A DNA stretch of 64,000 nucleotides from an uncultured Leptolyngbyaceae cyanobacterium (GTDB taxonomy: Bacteria; Cyanobacteriota; Cyanobacteriia; Leptolyngbyales; Leptolyngbyaceae), in contig CALIDI010000026.1 in assembly GCA_938023035.1 (NCBI GenBank), positions 1 to 64,000 of the forward strand. The letters run 5' to 3'. The position numbers and the translations under genes were made by a program. Positions 49,068-56,868 of the stretch are shown here, piece by piece. A model generated the notes under the pieces. It had not been told where the DNA came from. It worked only from the letters and a program-made list of their open reading frames with translations, and did not search any database. Within the stretch, counting starts at the first letter, position 1, and the number at the start of each line of letters is the position of its first letter.

Positions 49068-49844
49068 TCAAGAAGGGGTAATAAACGCTTCGATTTGCGC
49101 GATCGCTCGTTTTACCTCGGCTTGACCAACATACTCCTGATGAATTGGGATATGCGCCCCTCCCTGCAATACTAAGATGGCTCGATAGGTTTTGCCATGG
49201 CGTGTGCGCTGTTCTTGCATATCCAGATGTTTAATCGTTTGCAGGGCGTACTCACTGGTGCGGGCGTTACGCACACCTCTTGCAATCAGCCGAATTCTTT
49301 GTGGTTGCCCCTTGTCAATCACGCAAACAGTGACAGGGGCTGCCGCTAAAAACAAACCGGCTACTCCTAGCCCGCCCCCCATCAAAGCTAGGAACAATCG
49401 CTCTAGGCGAGCATTTTGCTGCACGGTCAACCGACGGCGATCGCTGGCGATAAAGTTTGCAACCTGCTCGGTCACTTTACGACTCTCATTGTAGCGACCA
49501 CTGCCCTGAGGCAACAGGGGAAGATAGCCGCGATCGCGGGTTGAAAGGTAAACCGTGTAAGTAGCGCTACCACGACTGCCCCGATGCGATACTTGGTTGA
49601 CAGCGACAATCTCACCAATAGCTTCGGTTTTGCCAAAACCAATTAAGTTACTACGGCGCAACCAGCAACGAGGAAGTTGTTGCGGCGATCGCTCACAAGT
49701 TAAACGAGCATGGGCTGTAAACAGCAGGGTCATACTAATACCCGGCACACCTCCCATCAAAGTCAGCAGCACTCCCAATAGCCAACTCTTAATTGGGCGA
49801 TGTTGCAGCGTCAGGCGCTGCTCCGTTTGTTCCAGAATTTTCAT
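49068..49844 (-). CDS. Membrane hypothetical protein
   Basis: A 258-residue protein with a helix at about 20-45 (SWLLGVLLTLMGGVPGISM) and a second at about 150-172 (LFLALMGGGLGVAGLFLAAA), separated by a basic loop of about 100 residues. The C-terminal half alternates beta strands (TYRAILVLQGGAHIPIHQEY). No named family recognised; similar two-helix proteins occur in other cyanobacteria. It faces the 48.2 kb gene convergently and diverges from ppk2. Confidence 0.75.
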   Translation of the reverse strand: MKILEQTEQRLTLQHRPIKSWLLGVLLTLMGGVPGISMTLLFTAHARLTCERSPQQLPRCWLRRSNLIGFGKTEAIGEIVAVNQVSHRGSRGSATYTVYLSTRDRGYLPLLPQGSGRYNESRKVTEQVANFIASDRRRLTVQQNARLERLFLALMGGGLGVAGLFLAAAPVTVCVIDKGQPQRIRLIARGVRNARTSEYALQTIKHLDMQEQRTRHGKTYRAILVLQGGAHIPIHQEYVGQAEVKRAIAQIEAFITPS

Positions 49845-50229
49845 TTCAGCTCAGTATTGTTCAAGCGAGTGATAGTCGGGTACGCCTGCTTTTAGGGTAC
49901 GCTAGCGGGTGTGCCCCGCGCCCGCAGGCAAACTATCGCTCTGGGTAGAAAGCCTAGGACAAACCCAGGGCTTAGCCGCCAAGGCTGGGTACGCTTTCTG
50001 ATGCGCTATCGCCATCAGGAAACACAGCGACGGCTACCTTCACCTACCAGTTGTTTCGTTTGTCTCATTTTCTGAATAAGCCGTAATAAATAGGTGACCC
50101 AGATCCTGAGAGAAATCCCCTATCTAGCTTGCCCAGTTTTGGCCCAACCCGTACAGCTTTCTTAAAAATCACGCCCCCCTTCTAAAAATTTCGACTAAAG
50201 TGGCAACAAGAATCATTGGTTGGCTGACT
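49845..50229. other. Intergenic region upstream of ppk2
   Basis: Divergent 385-bp gap. From about 49890 to 50010 there is G/C-rich sequence with GGGTACGCT occurring twice and several local inverted repeats, resembling palindromic intergenic elements of cyanobacteria. The last 150 bp are A/T-richer and likely hold the ppk2 promoter. Confidence 0.5.
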
Positions 50230-51093
50230 ATGGATGACTCGCCCTTTCTTGTCAGACCTGGTGTTAAGGTTTCGCTCAAGGACTTTAACCCACGCTACAC
50301 AGGTGATTTTCATGATAAAGCTGAGGCCCATAACAAGCTCCAGATTGGGGTGCAAAAGCTAGGCGAATATCAAGATGTGTTGTATGCCCAAAATACCTAT
50401 GCTTTGTTGATTATCTTTCAGGCAATGGATGCTGCTGGGAAAGACAGCACGATTAAGCATGTGATGTCGGGGGTAAACCCCCAGGGCTGTCAGGTATTTA
50501 GTTTTAAGGCTCCGTCAGTAGAAGAGCTAGATCACGACTATCTCTGGCGCAATATGAAGGCCTTGCCCGAACGGGGACGCATCGGTATTTTTAACCGCTC
50601 TTACTACGAAGAGGTGCTGGTTGTGCGGGTACATCCCGAAATTTTGGCACGGCAGCAGTTGCCTAAAATTCCCAAGGGCGATCGCATCTGGCAACAACGA
50701 TTTGAAGAAATTAATAACTTTGAAAAATATCTGGTAAATAATGGGATTGTGATTCTCAAGTTTTTTCTAAATGTCTCAAAAGAAGAACAGAAAAAACGTT
50801 TTTTAGAGCGGATTGATCGACCAGAAAAAAACTGGAAATTCGAACTAGGAGATGTTCGAGAACGGAGACACTGGGATAATTATATGCATGCCTACGAAGA
50901 GACATTGACCCATACCAGCACTCCTTGGGCACCCTGGTATGTGATTCCTGCTGATCGCAAGTGGTTTACCCGGTTGGCCGTTGCTCACATCATCTGCGAT
51001 CGCCTGAAAGCACTCAACCTGCGCTATCCCACCGTTAGCGCTGCGCACAAACAAGAGTTGCTCAAAGCCAGAGACTTGCTAGAAAACGAGTAG
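50230..51093 (+). CDS. ppk2: Polyphosphate kinase 2 family protein
   Basis: A 287-residue PPK2 enzyme, which transfers phosphate between polyphosphate and nucleotides. Walker A is [10 protein letters not shown] (65-74); the lid segment [17 protein letters not shown] and the [13 protein letters not shown] region are family-typical. The single PPK2 domain with [17 protein letters not shown] suggests the class that phosphorylates AMP or ADP using polyphosphate, an inference from general length and motifs. The ATG at 50230 begins the family region; GTG at 50200 is possible. Confidence 0.92.
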   Translation: MDDSPFLVRPGVKVSLKDFNPRYTGDFHDKAEAHNKLQIGVQKLGEYQDVLYAQNTYALLIIFQAMDAAGKDSTIKHVMSGVNPQGCQVFSFKAPSVEELDHDYLWRNMKALPERGRIGIFNRSYYEEVLVVRVHPEILARQQLPKIPKGDRIWQQRFEEINNFEKYLVNNGIVILKFFLNVSKEEQKKRFLERIDRPEKNWKFELGDVRERRHWDNYMHAYEETLTHTSTPWAPWYVIPADRKWFTRLAVAHIICDRLKALNLRYPTVSAAHKQELLKARDLLENE

Positions 51094-51163
51094 CCGCAAT
51101 GATTAATGCCGGCAGTATTCAGACATTCCCTAGAAATGGCTCGCTCCTATTCTCAGCTCATCC

Positions 51164-52726
51164 CTACTCTTCGCCCAATAGAGCCGTCTCAAGCAACGGT
51201 GAAAGCTCCTGGTTCAAGCGACCGACCCTGACCATTTCCGCATAGGCTTCGGCCTCCACAGCCAATAATTCTTCCTTGAGTTGCTCTGTTGCAAATTTCC
51301 GCAAATTGGGATGCTCTTCCTGCAATTTTTCCATTTCACTCTCAATCTGGCTAATTTCTCCCTTAATCAAAGACTCTTGATAGCGGTAAAACTCTAAATC
51401 AATGCCAGGGCGATCTTCGACCTTTAACAGATACTGGAGAACGCGCTTGAGGGCTGTGCGGCGAGCTAATTGCTCTGCCAGCTTTTGCCGCAGGGGTTGA
51501 TCCCCAATTAGGTTAAGGCGGCTCAATAGTGGCTCTACCGTTAAACCCTGTACCAGCAGTGTAAACAGCACCACCCCAAACACCACTGAAATCACCGTTT
51601 CGCGCTCAGGAAAGGTATTAGGCAGACTTAAGGCCAGGGCAATAGAAACCGCTCCACGTAATCCACCCCACCACAACACTGTCTGCTCCTTGAGGGACAA
51701 ATCCACCTGAGTGATTTGATTGCTAATTGCCCCAAACAAGTAAATGGCGATCGCACGAGCCGTGACTAGAGCCGCCACTGTAATGGCGATCGCCCCCAAG
51801 TTGATATCTAAATTCTCAAACTGGATTTGGTCACCAATGAGCAAAAAGACAATAGAGTTTACAAAGAACGCCAGAAATTCCCAAAACTCAGTCACAATCA
51901 GCCGCGTGCGCGGACTCATGCCAATCCGAGAACCAAAATTTCCTAAAATTAAGGCCGTCGTCACAACGGCGATGACCCCGGAGCCACCGAGATCTTCTGC
52001 AACCAGGTAAACCGCATAGGCCGAAACAAGGGTAAGGGATTGCTCCACCAAAGGCAGATCAAAGCGCTGGGTCAGGTAAGAAATGCCAAAACCCGTAACC
52101 AAGCCTGTACCAACTCCAACCCCCACAACCACAAAAAACTCCACCAAAACTGGCTTGACTGCCAGATCCGCTGTGCCCATGGCTGCTGCCAGTAAAAAAC
52201 CAAAGGCCACTACGGCCATGCCATCATTGCAGAGGCTCTCCCCTTCCATAACCGTGCTGAGGCGACGACCCACCCCTAACTCACGAAATAGGGCTGTCAC
52301 AGAAACTGGGTCGGTAGCAGACAGGCAAGCCCCAATCAGTAAGGCTGTCGAAAGGGCAACATCAGTTAATTGGTCAAGGGCAATCGCAATACCAACCACA
52401 ACAATAATGACCCCAAAAACCGCATAGAAGGCCACAGGCACTGCATTTTGCTTGAGTTTCTCCCAATTTAAATTCCAGGCTGCCTCAAATAACAGAGGCG
52501 GCAGAAAAATGGTCAGAATTAACTCTGGCGATAAATTAGCTAGTCTGACATCCACAAAGGCCAAACATAACCCCACAATCACCAATAACAGCGTGTAAGG
52601 AATACGCCTAAGAAAAGGCACAAGCTTTGAGAGCGCGGCCACACTCAAAGAAACCGCTAACACAATCAAAAATGGCTTAAGGCTGGCCTCGATCGCCACC
52701 TCACTGATTCCAGACTCAACTGCCAT
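51164..52726 (-). CDS. Na+/H+ antiporter, CPA1 family
   Basis: A 520-residue cation/proton antiporter with about 12 membrane helices. The hallmark segment SATDPVSVTALFRELGVGRR followed by MEGESLCNDG gives the ion-binding aspartates of the CPA1 (NhaP/NHE) type. The cytosolic tail from about residue 405 is helical and charged (EISQIESEMEKLQEEHP). Likely role is pH and sodium homeostasis at the plasma membrane. Similar NhaS-type genes are common in cyanobacteria; which paralogue this is cannot be told. Confidence 0.93.
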   Translation of the reverse strand: MAVESGISEVAIEASLKPFLIVLAVSLSVAALSKLVPFLRRIPYTLLLVIVGLCLAFVDVRLANLSPELILTIFLPPLLFEAAWNLNWEKLKQNAVPVAFYAVFGVIIVVVGIAIALDQLTDVALSTALLIGACLSATDPVSVTALFRELGVGRRLSTVMEGESLCNDGMAVVAFGFLLAAAMGTADLAVKPVLVEFFVVVGVGVGTGLVTGFGISYLTQRFDLPLVEQSLTLVSAYAVYLVAEDLGGSGVIAVVTTALILGNFGSRIGMSPRTRLIVTEFWEFLAFFVNSIVFLLIGDQIQFENLDINLGAIAITVAALVTARAIAIYLFGAISNQITQVDLSLKEQTVLWWGGLRGAVSIALALSLPNTFPERETVISVVFGVVLFTLLVQGLTVEPLLSRLNLIGDQPLRQKLAEQLARRTALKRVLQYLLKVEDRPGIDLEFYRYQESLIKGEISQIESEMEKLQEEHPNLRKFATEQLKEELLAVEAEAYAEMVRVGRLNQELSPLLETALLGEE

Positions 52727-53428
52727 AGTCTTCCTTTAATGACTAACGGGCACATCATAGGCCAGGAAACCCAAATGTAGGGAAATTTTCAGTACCGTTC
52801 GGTGAATTCAGGCCAGTCTTGCCGCACCGCAGTGATCGCCGTCGATACACTTGTGTTAGGCCAATCGAAAGTCTTGAAAACCTTGATTAAGCAGTCTTTC
52901 AGTCCTGAACTCTAAACCCCTATCCCTGAACCTTCCCATCCCAGGTATAACGAAAACACTCCTCAATGCGTCGATGGTTTATCGCGATCGCCCGATTGCT
53001 GCGTCTGTTAGCGGTTATGGCGATAGACTTTGTTTCCAGCTTTGCGGACAGCAGGCTGATGGCCGCCATGGTGTTAAGAGTGTTTCGTCAGAAAAATATT
53101 TTGATGGGTTGCCAATCTTAAAGATTGAACTCTATCCGCCTTTGGGTGCTTCAATAACGCAGTCAATCGAATTTAACAGCCGACTCAGTTCTAGAAAGAT
53201 CAGATGGGGGAATTGTTCTATTTCTGGGGGCTAGCTTTATTGGTCAGTCTATCGTGGATCAATGAGACAGCGCTAGAACAGTAAAATCACCTAGAGATCC
53301 GTAGCTAAAGACACCAAAACTTAGAATCCTTGCGCTTATTCCTTGAAAAACTGAGGAATTTGGCTAGAAAGAAAAATCTTTCAAGTGTAGTATATCCCCG
53401 TGACCTATCTTTCTCATGTACTGTTGCG
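52727..53428. other. Intergenic region with a possible very small ORF
   Basis: About 700 bp. An ATG at 52966 opens a 51-codon frame to TAA at 53119-53121, encoding a basic, hydrophobic peptide (MRRWFIAIARLLRLLAVMA). It has no clear ribosome site or relative known to me. A longer frame at 52974 in another phase is also open, so neither is compelling. No repeats seen. Confidence 0.35.
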
Positions 53429-53956
53429 ATGCAGCGGCAAAAATTTAGCGATACTGAGTGGATGGCCCTTCTGCAAGCACCAACCCAAGCCGTGCTAGAC
53501 GTTGTCCTTGCGGATAAGACGGATCCTGTCAGTTCTTTAAAGGAATTGCGTGCTGCCGCCGAAATTTTGCTAAATGAGCAAAGCCGTACTGACATTTCTA
53601 ATCCTTTGATTAATGCGGTGAGTACCGCTCTAAAGAAGGCAGATACCCTAATGGGTCTCCAGGGCGACGATTGCTTGTGGCGTAAAGAGTTGAGTCTGAT
53701 TACCCAGTTGCGATCGCTCAAAATGGCTTCTGAAGGTCGCCAATTGGCTCTGGAGCAGTGCCGTCAGGTTGCGGCGGCACTAGTCAATGGGGTCGCGGAA
53801 GCTCAAGATTTTAAGGTATGGCTGATGTCCCTAGCCCAAAAAGTGGCCGAAGCCTTCAAAGAAGATAGGTTTCTTGGGATTGGGGGAGCGTGCATCTTTG
53901 GCAGTGAACGAGTGATATTAGCGGACTTAGAGACAGCATTAGGAGTATCTGTTTAG
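53429..53956 (+). CDS. Conserved hypothetical helical protein
   Basis: About 175 residues, all-helical, soluble, beginning MQRQKFSDTEWMALLQAP. Segments such as LAQKVAEAFKEDRFLGIGG and SERVILADLETALG give it a compact look, and Trp/Leu-rich N-terminal wording recurs in cyanobacterial proteins of unknown role. The frame is open from a TTG at 53330, but the residues before the ATG at 53429 are of poor quality. It precedes a membrane protein gene by 72 bp. Confidence 0.7.
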   Translation: MQRQKFSDTEWMALLQAPTQAVLDVVLADKTDPVSSLKELRAAAEILLNEQSRTDISNPLINAVSTALKKADTLMGLQGDDCLWRKELSLITQLRSLKMASEGRQLALEQCRQVAAALVNGVAEAQDFKVWLMSLAQKVAEAFKEDRFLGIGGACIFGSERVILADLETALGVSV

Positions 53957-54028
53957 TTCAGGCAATCTTGTCGATTGAGGTTGCCAGCCCACTTTCAAAC
54001 AGTGTTTTTATAGTTGAGGATTCAACCC

Positions 54029-54397
54029 ATGGCCATTGTTCCCTTTTTGATTACTGTTGTGGTTTTAGCTATTAGCCTTTTTGTCGTTTCTAAGTTGCCC
54101 CTAGGGGTGGATATCGATAGCCCCGGTGCAGCCCTATTGGGCGGTGCCATTATTGGCGCGCTCAGTGGGATCTATCACTTTTTACCCAGTGGCTTTCGAG
54201 CAGCGACTGGTTGGTTAAGTCTGGGGTTGATTCCCTTAGTTGGTGCGGTGATTGTGTTTGGTCTAGCCGCTTGGCTGGTAGAAGGGTTTCGACTCCGCTG
54301 GGGCATTTTAAGTGCATTTCTAGGCGCGATCGCCCTGGCCATTGTTAACTCTATCCTGACGAGCATTTTGACCGCAGTGAACCTGCTCCCTGCCTAG
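54029..54397 (+). CDS. Four-helix membrane protein, phage-holin-IV-like
   Basis: A 122-residue protein almost entirely hydrophobic: helices at about 2-22, 36-55, 62-85 and 95-117. The pattern and the segment VSKLPLGVDIDSPGAALLGG resemble the mycobacterial-type 4-TM holin superfamily (DUF/phage_holin_4_2), common as ordinary chromosomal genes in cyanobacteria. No phage genes are nearby, so holin activity is not implied. Start at the ATG 54029 rather than the TTG at 54014. Confidence 0.8.
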   Translation: MAIVPFLITVVVLAISLFVVSKLPLGVDIDSPGAALLGGAIIGALSGIYHFLPSGFRAATGWLSLGLIPLVGAVIVFGLAAWLVEGFRLRWGILSAFLGAIALAIVNSILTSILTAVNLLPA

Positions 54398-54852
54398 TGC
54401 TCCGCTAGGGCGATTTCCCAGAGAGCGCTTCTCCTTTCAGTGAGAGATGAGGTGGGGTTGAGAGCATGTTACCTTTGCAGGCCTTCATCCCCCAGCCCCT
54501 TTTCCAGGTTAGCAGAAGGGGAACTGAGCCATCTCAAGGTTCTTCTCGCCACTCCCCTGCAAACGGGGGGTAGCGAGAGCAATTTAAGGTGAGGGCAAAA
54601 GTGACCTGCACCCGTTGGGTTTGCTGCTATGCTGCGAAACCACCCTCAAGCGGCACAAATAGTCCAGAGGCCAACTGTTGGGTGGTCAGGCTCAATCCAA
54701 CCACAAGGCTTTACTCGCTTGTCAGCATCGCGATATTGGGTAGGCGATGCGTGACTGTCTACCCAGAAAAAGTCATGCTCCCGAATTACCCAAGCGCTCT
54801 CGGTTTAGACTAAGGATAAAAGGATAAGTCGAACCATACTCAGAGTTCAGAA
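54398..54852. repeat. Dispersed repeat copy in the gap before the SDR gene
   Basis: From about 54480 the sequence CTTCATCCCCCAGCCCCTT, followed by AGCAGAAGGGGAACTGAG and CACTCCCCTGCAAACGGGGGG, is a diverged member of the G/C-rich dispersed repeat family. The remainder shows no gene or known motif. Confidence 0.55.
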
Positions 54853-55512
54853 ATGAAAGCTTTTGTGGCAGGGGCGACGGGTGAAACCGGTCGCCGGATT
54901 GTGAAGGAACTGGTCAAACGCGGTGTGTCAGTGCGGGCGATGGTGCGCAATTTGGAGGCGGCCAGAGCAGTATTGCCGCCAGAGGCAGAACTGGTGGTAG
55001 GAGATATCTTGCAACCGGCGACGATTGAGGCCGCGATCGCCGATTGCACAGTGCTCTTGTGTGCCACTGGGGCCAGACCAGGTTTTGACCCCACGGCTCC
55101 CTACCGGGTCGATTTTGAGGGCACCCGGAATCTGGTCGATGTCGCCAAAGCCAAGGGAATTGAGCACTTTGTCTTCGTTTCTTCTCTCTGTGTTTCGCGA
55201 TTCTTCCATCCTCTCAATCTGTTCTTTTTGATTCTGGTGTGGAAGAAAAAAGCAGAAGAGTACTTGCAGCGCAGTGGCTTAACTTATACGATTGTGCGCC
55301 CTGGCGGCTTAAGAAATGATGACACAACCGATGCAGTGGTCATGTCCAGTGCAGATACCCTGTTTGAGGGCAGTATTCCTCGCACTCAGGTGGCACAAGT
55401 CTGCGTAGAGGCCCTCTATCAACCGGCGGCTAAAAATAAGGTGGTGGAAATTGTGGCCAAGTCCAATCGCCCTTTCACAGAAGTGGCCGAGCTATTTGCT
55501 AGTGTGGCTTAG
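54853..55512 (+). CDS. Atypical SDR-family NAD(P)-binding protein
   Basis: A 219-residue extended/atypical short-chain dehydrogenase-like protein. The nucleotide-binding loop is GATGETGRR near the N-terminus, with the acidic/basic discrimination residue region AMVRNLE and the segment VGDILQP. The usual YxxxK catalytic pair is replaced by WKKKAEEYLQRSGLTYTIVRPGGL, as in the Ycf39/Tic62-like group. It may bind NADP(H) without classical reductase activity. The ATG at 54853 fits the Rossmann start. Confidence 0.88.
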   Translation: MKAFVAGATGETGRRIVKELVKRGVSVRAMVRNLEAARAVLPPEAELVVGDILQPATIEAAIADCTVLLCATGARPGFDPTAPYRVDFEGTRNLVDVAKAKGIEHFVFVSSLCVSRFFHPLNLFFLILVWKKKAEEYLQRSGLTYTIVRPGGLRNDDTTDAVVMSSADTLFEGSIPRTQVAQVCVEALYQPAAKNKVVEIVAKSNRPFTEVAELFASVA

Positions 55513-55601
55513 CCCCTTTTTCTTCGGTCGCAAAGATAATTAATTGAGTAAATCTACTTTACACTTTAGAGAAGATTCGTTTGAACGCCGGGAGAGCCTC
55601 T

Positions 55602-55934
55602 TTGAAAAAGCTGATGATGGTAACTTGTTTAATGATTGCCTTCTGGTTTGGCGGAGCCAGTGCGATCGCCCAAGCGGCTGACTTAACCAGTGGGGCAAAA
55701 ATCTTTAATGCTAATTGTGTCGCCTGTCATGTGCGGGGCGGTAATGTTGTCATTGTTAGCAAAACCTTGAAAAAAGAAGCTCTGGAAAAATATGGTATGT
55801 ACTCGCTGGAGGCCATTAAAAACCAAGTGACGAAGGGCAAAAACGCCATGCCTGCCTTTGTTGGGCGGCTCAGCCCCAGTCAGATTGAGGACGTTGCCAG
55901 CTATGTTATGATGCAAGCCCAAAAGGGATGGTAA
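55602..55934 (+). CDS. petJ: Cytochrome c6
   Basis: Lumenal electron carrier from the cytochrome b6f complex to photosystem I or oxidase. A signal peptide ([17 protein letters not shown] to AQA) precedes a mature protein of about 85 residues. The haem motif is CVACH, the axial Met lies in KNAMPAF, and the end QAQKGW is typical. Translation most likely starts at the TTG at 55602, which supplies the Lys-rich n-region; ATG at 55614 would lose it. It lies 89 bp after the SDR gene. Confidence 0.92.
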   Translation: MKKLMMVTCLMIAFWFGGASAIAQAADLTSGAKIFNANCVACHVRGGNVVIVSKTLKKEALEKYGMYSLEAIKNQVTKGKNAMPAFVGRLSPSQIEDVASYVMMQAQKGW

Positions 55935-56307
55935 TTCATCCAAAACATACCTGTTACAAGTTGTCTCCACCACGCTCAAGCAGATTTCTGACTGACTAGC
56001 CCTGCGTTTGAACGCCGCCGCAGCGCGTTTCCCTTCCAGTGTGGGTAACTGTAGTGATATGGGAGGTTTCTATCAGGAAGAACAGGTGGATACCAGATGG
56101 GGTAATTCGTGTGAGTGGATGCCCACCGCAATCTGTCGCACTATGTAAGGTTTCTGTAAGGGGAGGTAGGGTGATTCCCCGGAACGAATCAGCAATGCTA
56201 AGCTTTTGATAATCTGAACTTTTCAGGCGCTCCTGAGAGCAGGGTAATCGGTCGGTATTATGATTGCACTACTTCTGCATTCCGGGAATCTGGTTGGAAA
56301 TGAAGGG

Positions 56308-56416
56308 GTAGCGCAAGCGAATCTTTCGCCGACCAGCCGGAAATAGGTAGGCTTTCTTTGTCTATAGCTTTTAGAGTCTAGTAGCGCAAGCGAATCTTTC
56401 GCCGACCAGCCGGAAA
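56308..56416. repeat. Two identical 36-bp direct repeats with a 37-bp spacer
   Basis: A 36-base unit beginning GTAGCGCAAGCGAATCTTTC and ending GCCGACCAGCCGGAAA occurs at 56308-56343 and again, without mismatch, at 56381-56416. The unit contains the small hairpin GCGAA-TCT-TTCGC. The 37-base spacer is A/T-rich and unrelated. Dimensions match a one-spacer CRISPR, but there are no cas genes or further repeats. It could equally be a pair of palindromic intergenic elements. Confidence 0.7.
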
Positions 56417-56498
56417 AGCCACTTTTAATCAGCAGTGGGCATCTACTCTGAAGCCAACGGTTTCAATTGTGAGGCTGATTTCTAGTTGCTAGAGAGTA

Positions 56499-56528
56499 GC
56501 TGCAAAGCTCAGGGCTGTAAAGCTCAAC
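56499..56528. repeat. 15-bp imperfect tandem duplication
   Basis: GCTGCAAAGCTCAGG (56499-56513) followed by GCTGTAAAGCTCAAC (56514-56528), 12 of 15 identical. Confidence 0.75.
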
Positions 56529-56868
56529 ACTCACGTAACTCCCCGCTCCTCCGTACTGCTAGCGCTAAAAGGGGGAAATGGTTGGAAGATCCCTTAAAGG
56601 GGCGTAGCTTCAGGGAGGTCGTAAACGTGAGCGATGGCAGGATGCCTGAATCAAGCGGACTCTCAAGCAGGTTGGTGTTGTTTCCTTGATCTCTGCCCAA
56701 TCAGAACTGCTTTCCCACAGGTAGGGTGCTTCGCTGACTTTGGACAACGCTTAAGTTCCTTGTGAGGCTTGATTTCATCAACTTAATTGCATCAAGTAGA
56801 GCGATTTCTGGATAGGATTGCGGCACACTAGGCTCATCCTGAGTCGTTGCTTTTAGAATGAGGTTACT

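Larger units (their letters stand above)
55935..56868. other. Intergenic region with direct repeats
   Basis: About 930 bp between petJ and the GAF gene. It contains the 36-bp repeat pair (56308-56416) and a 15-bp tandem duplication at 56499-56528, annotated separately. A frame at 56486-56689 is open but has no plausible protein. No transposase remnant seen. Confidence 0.5.
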
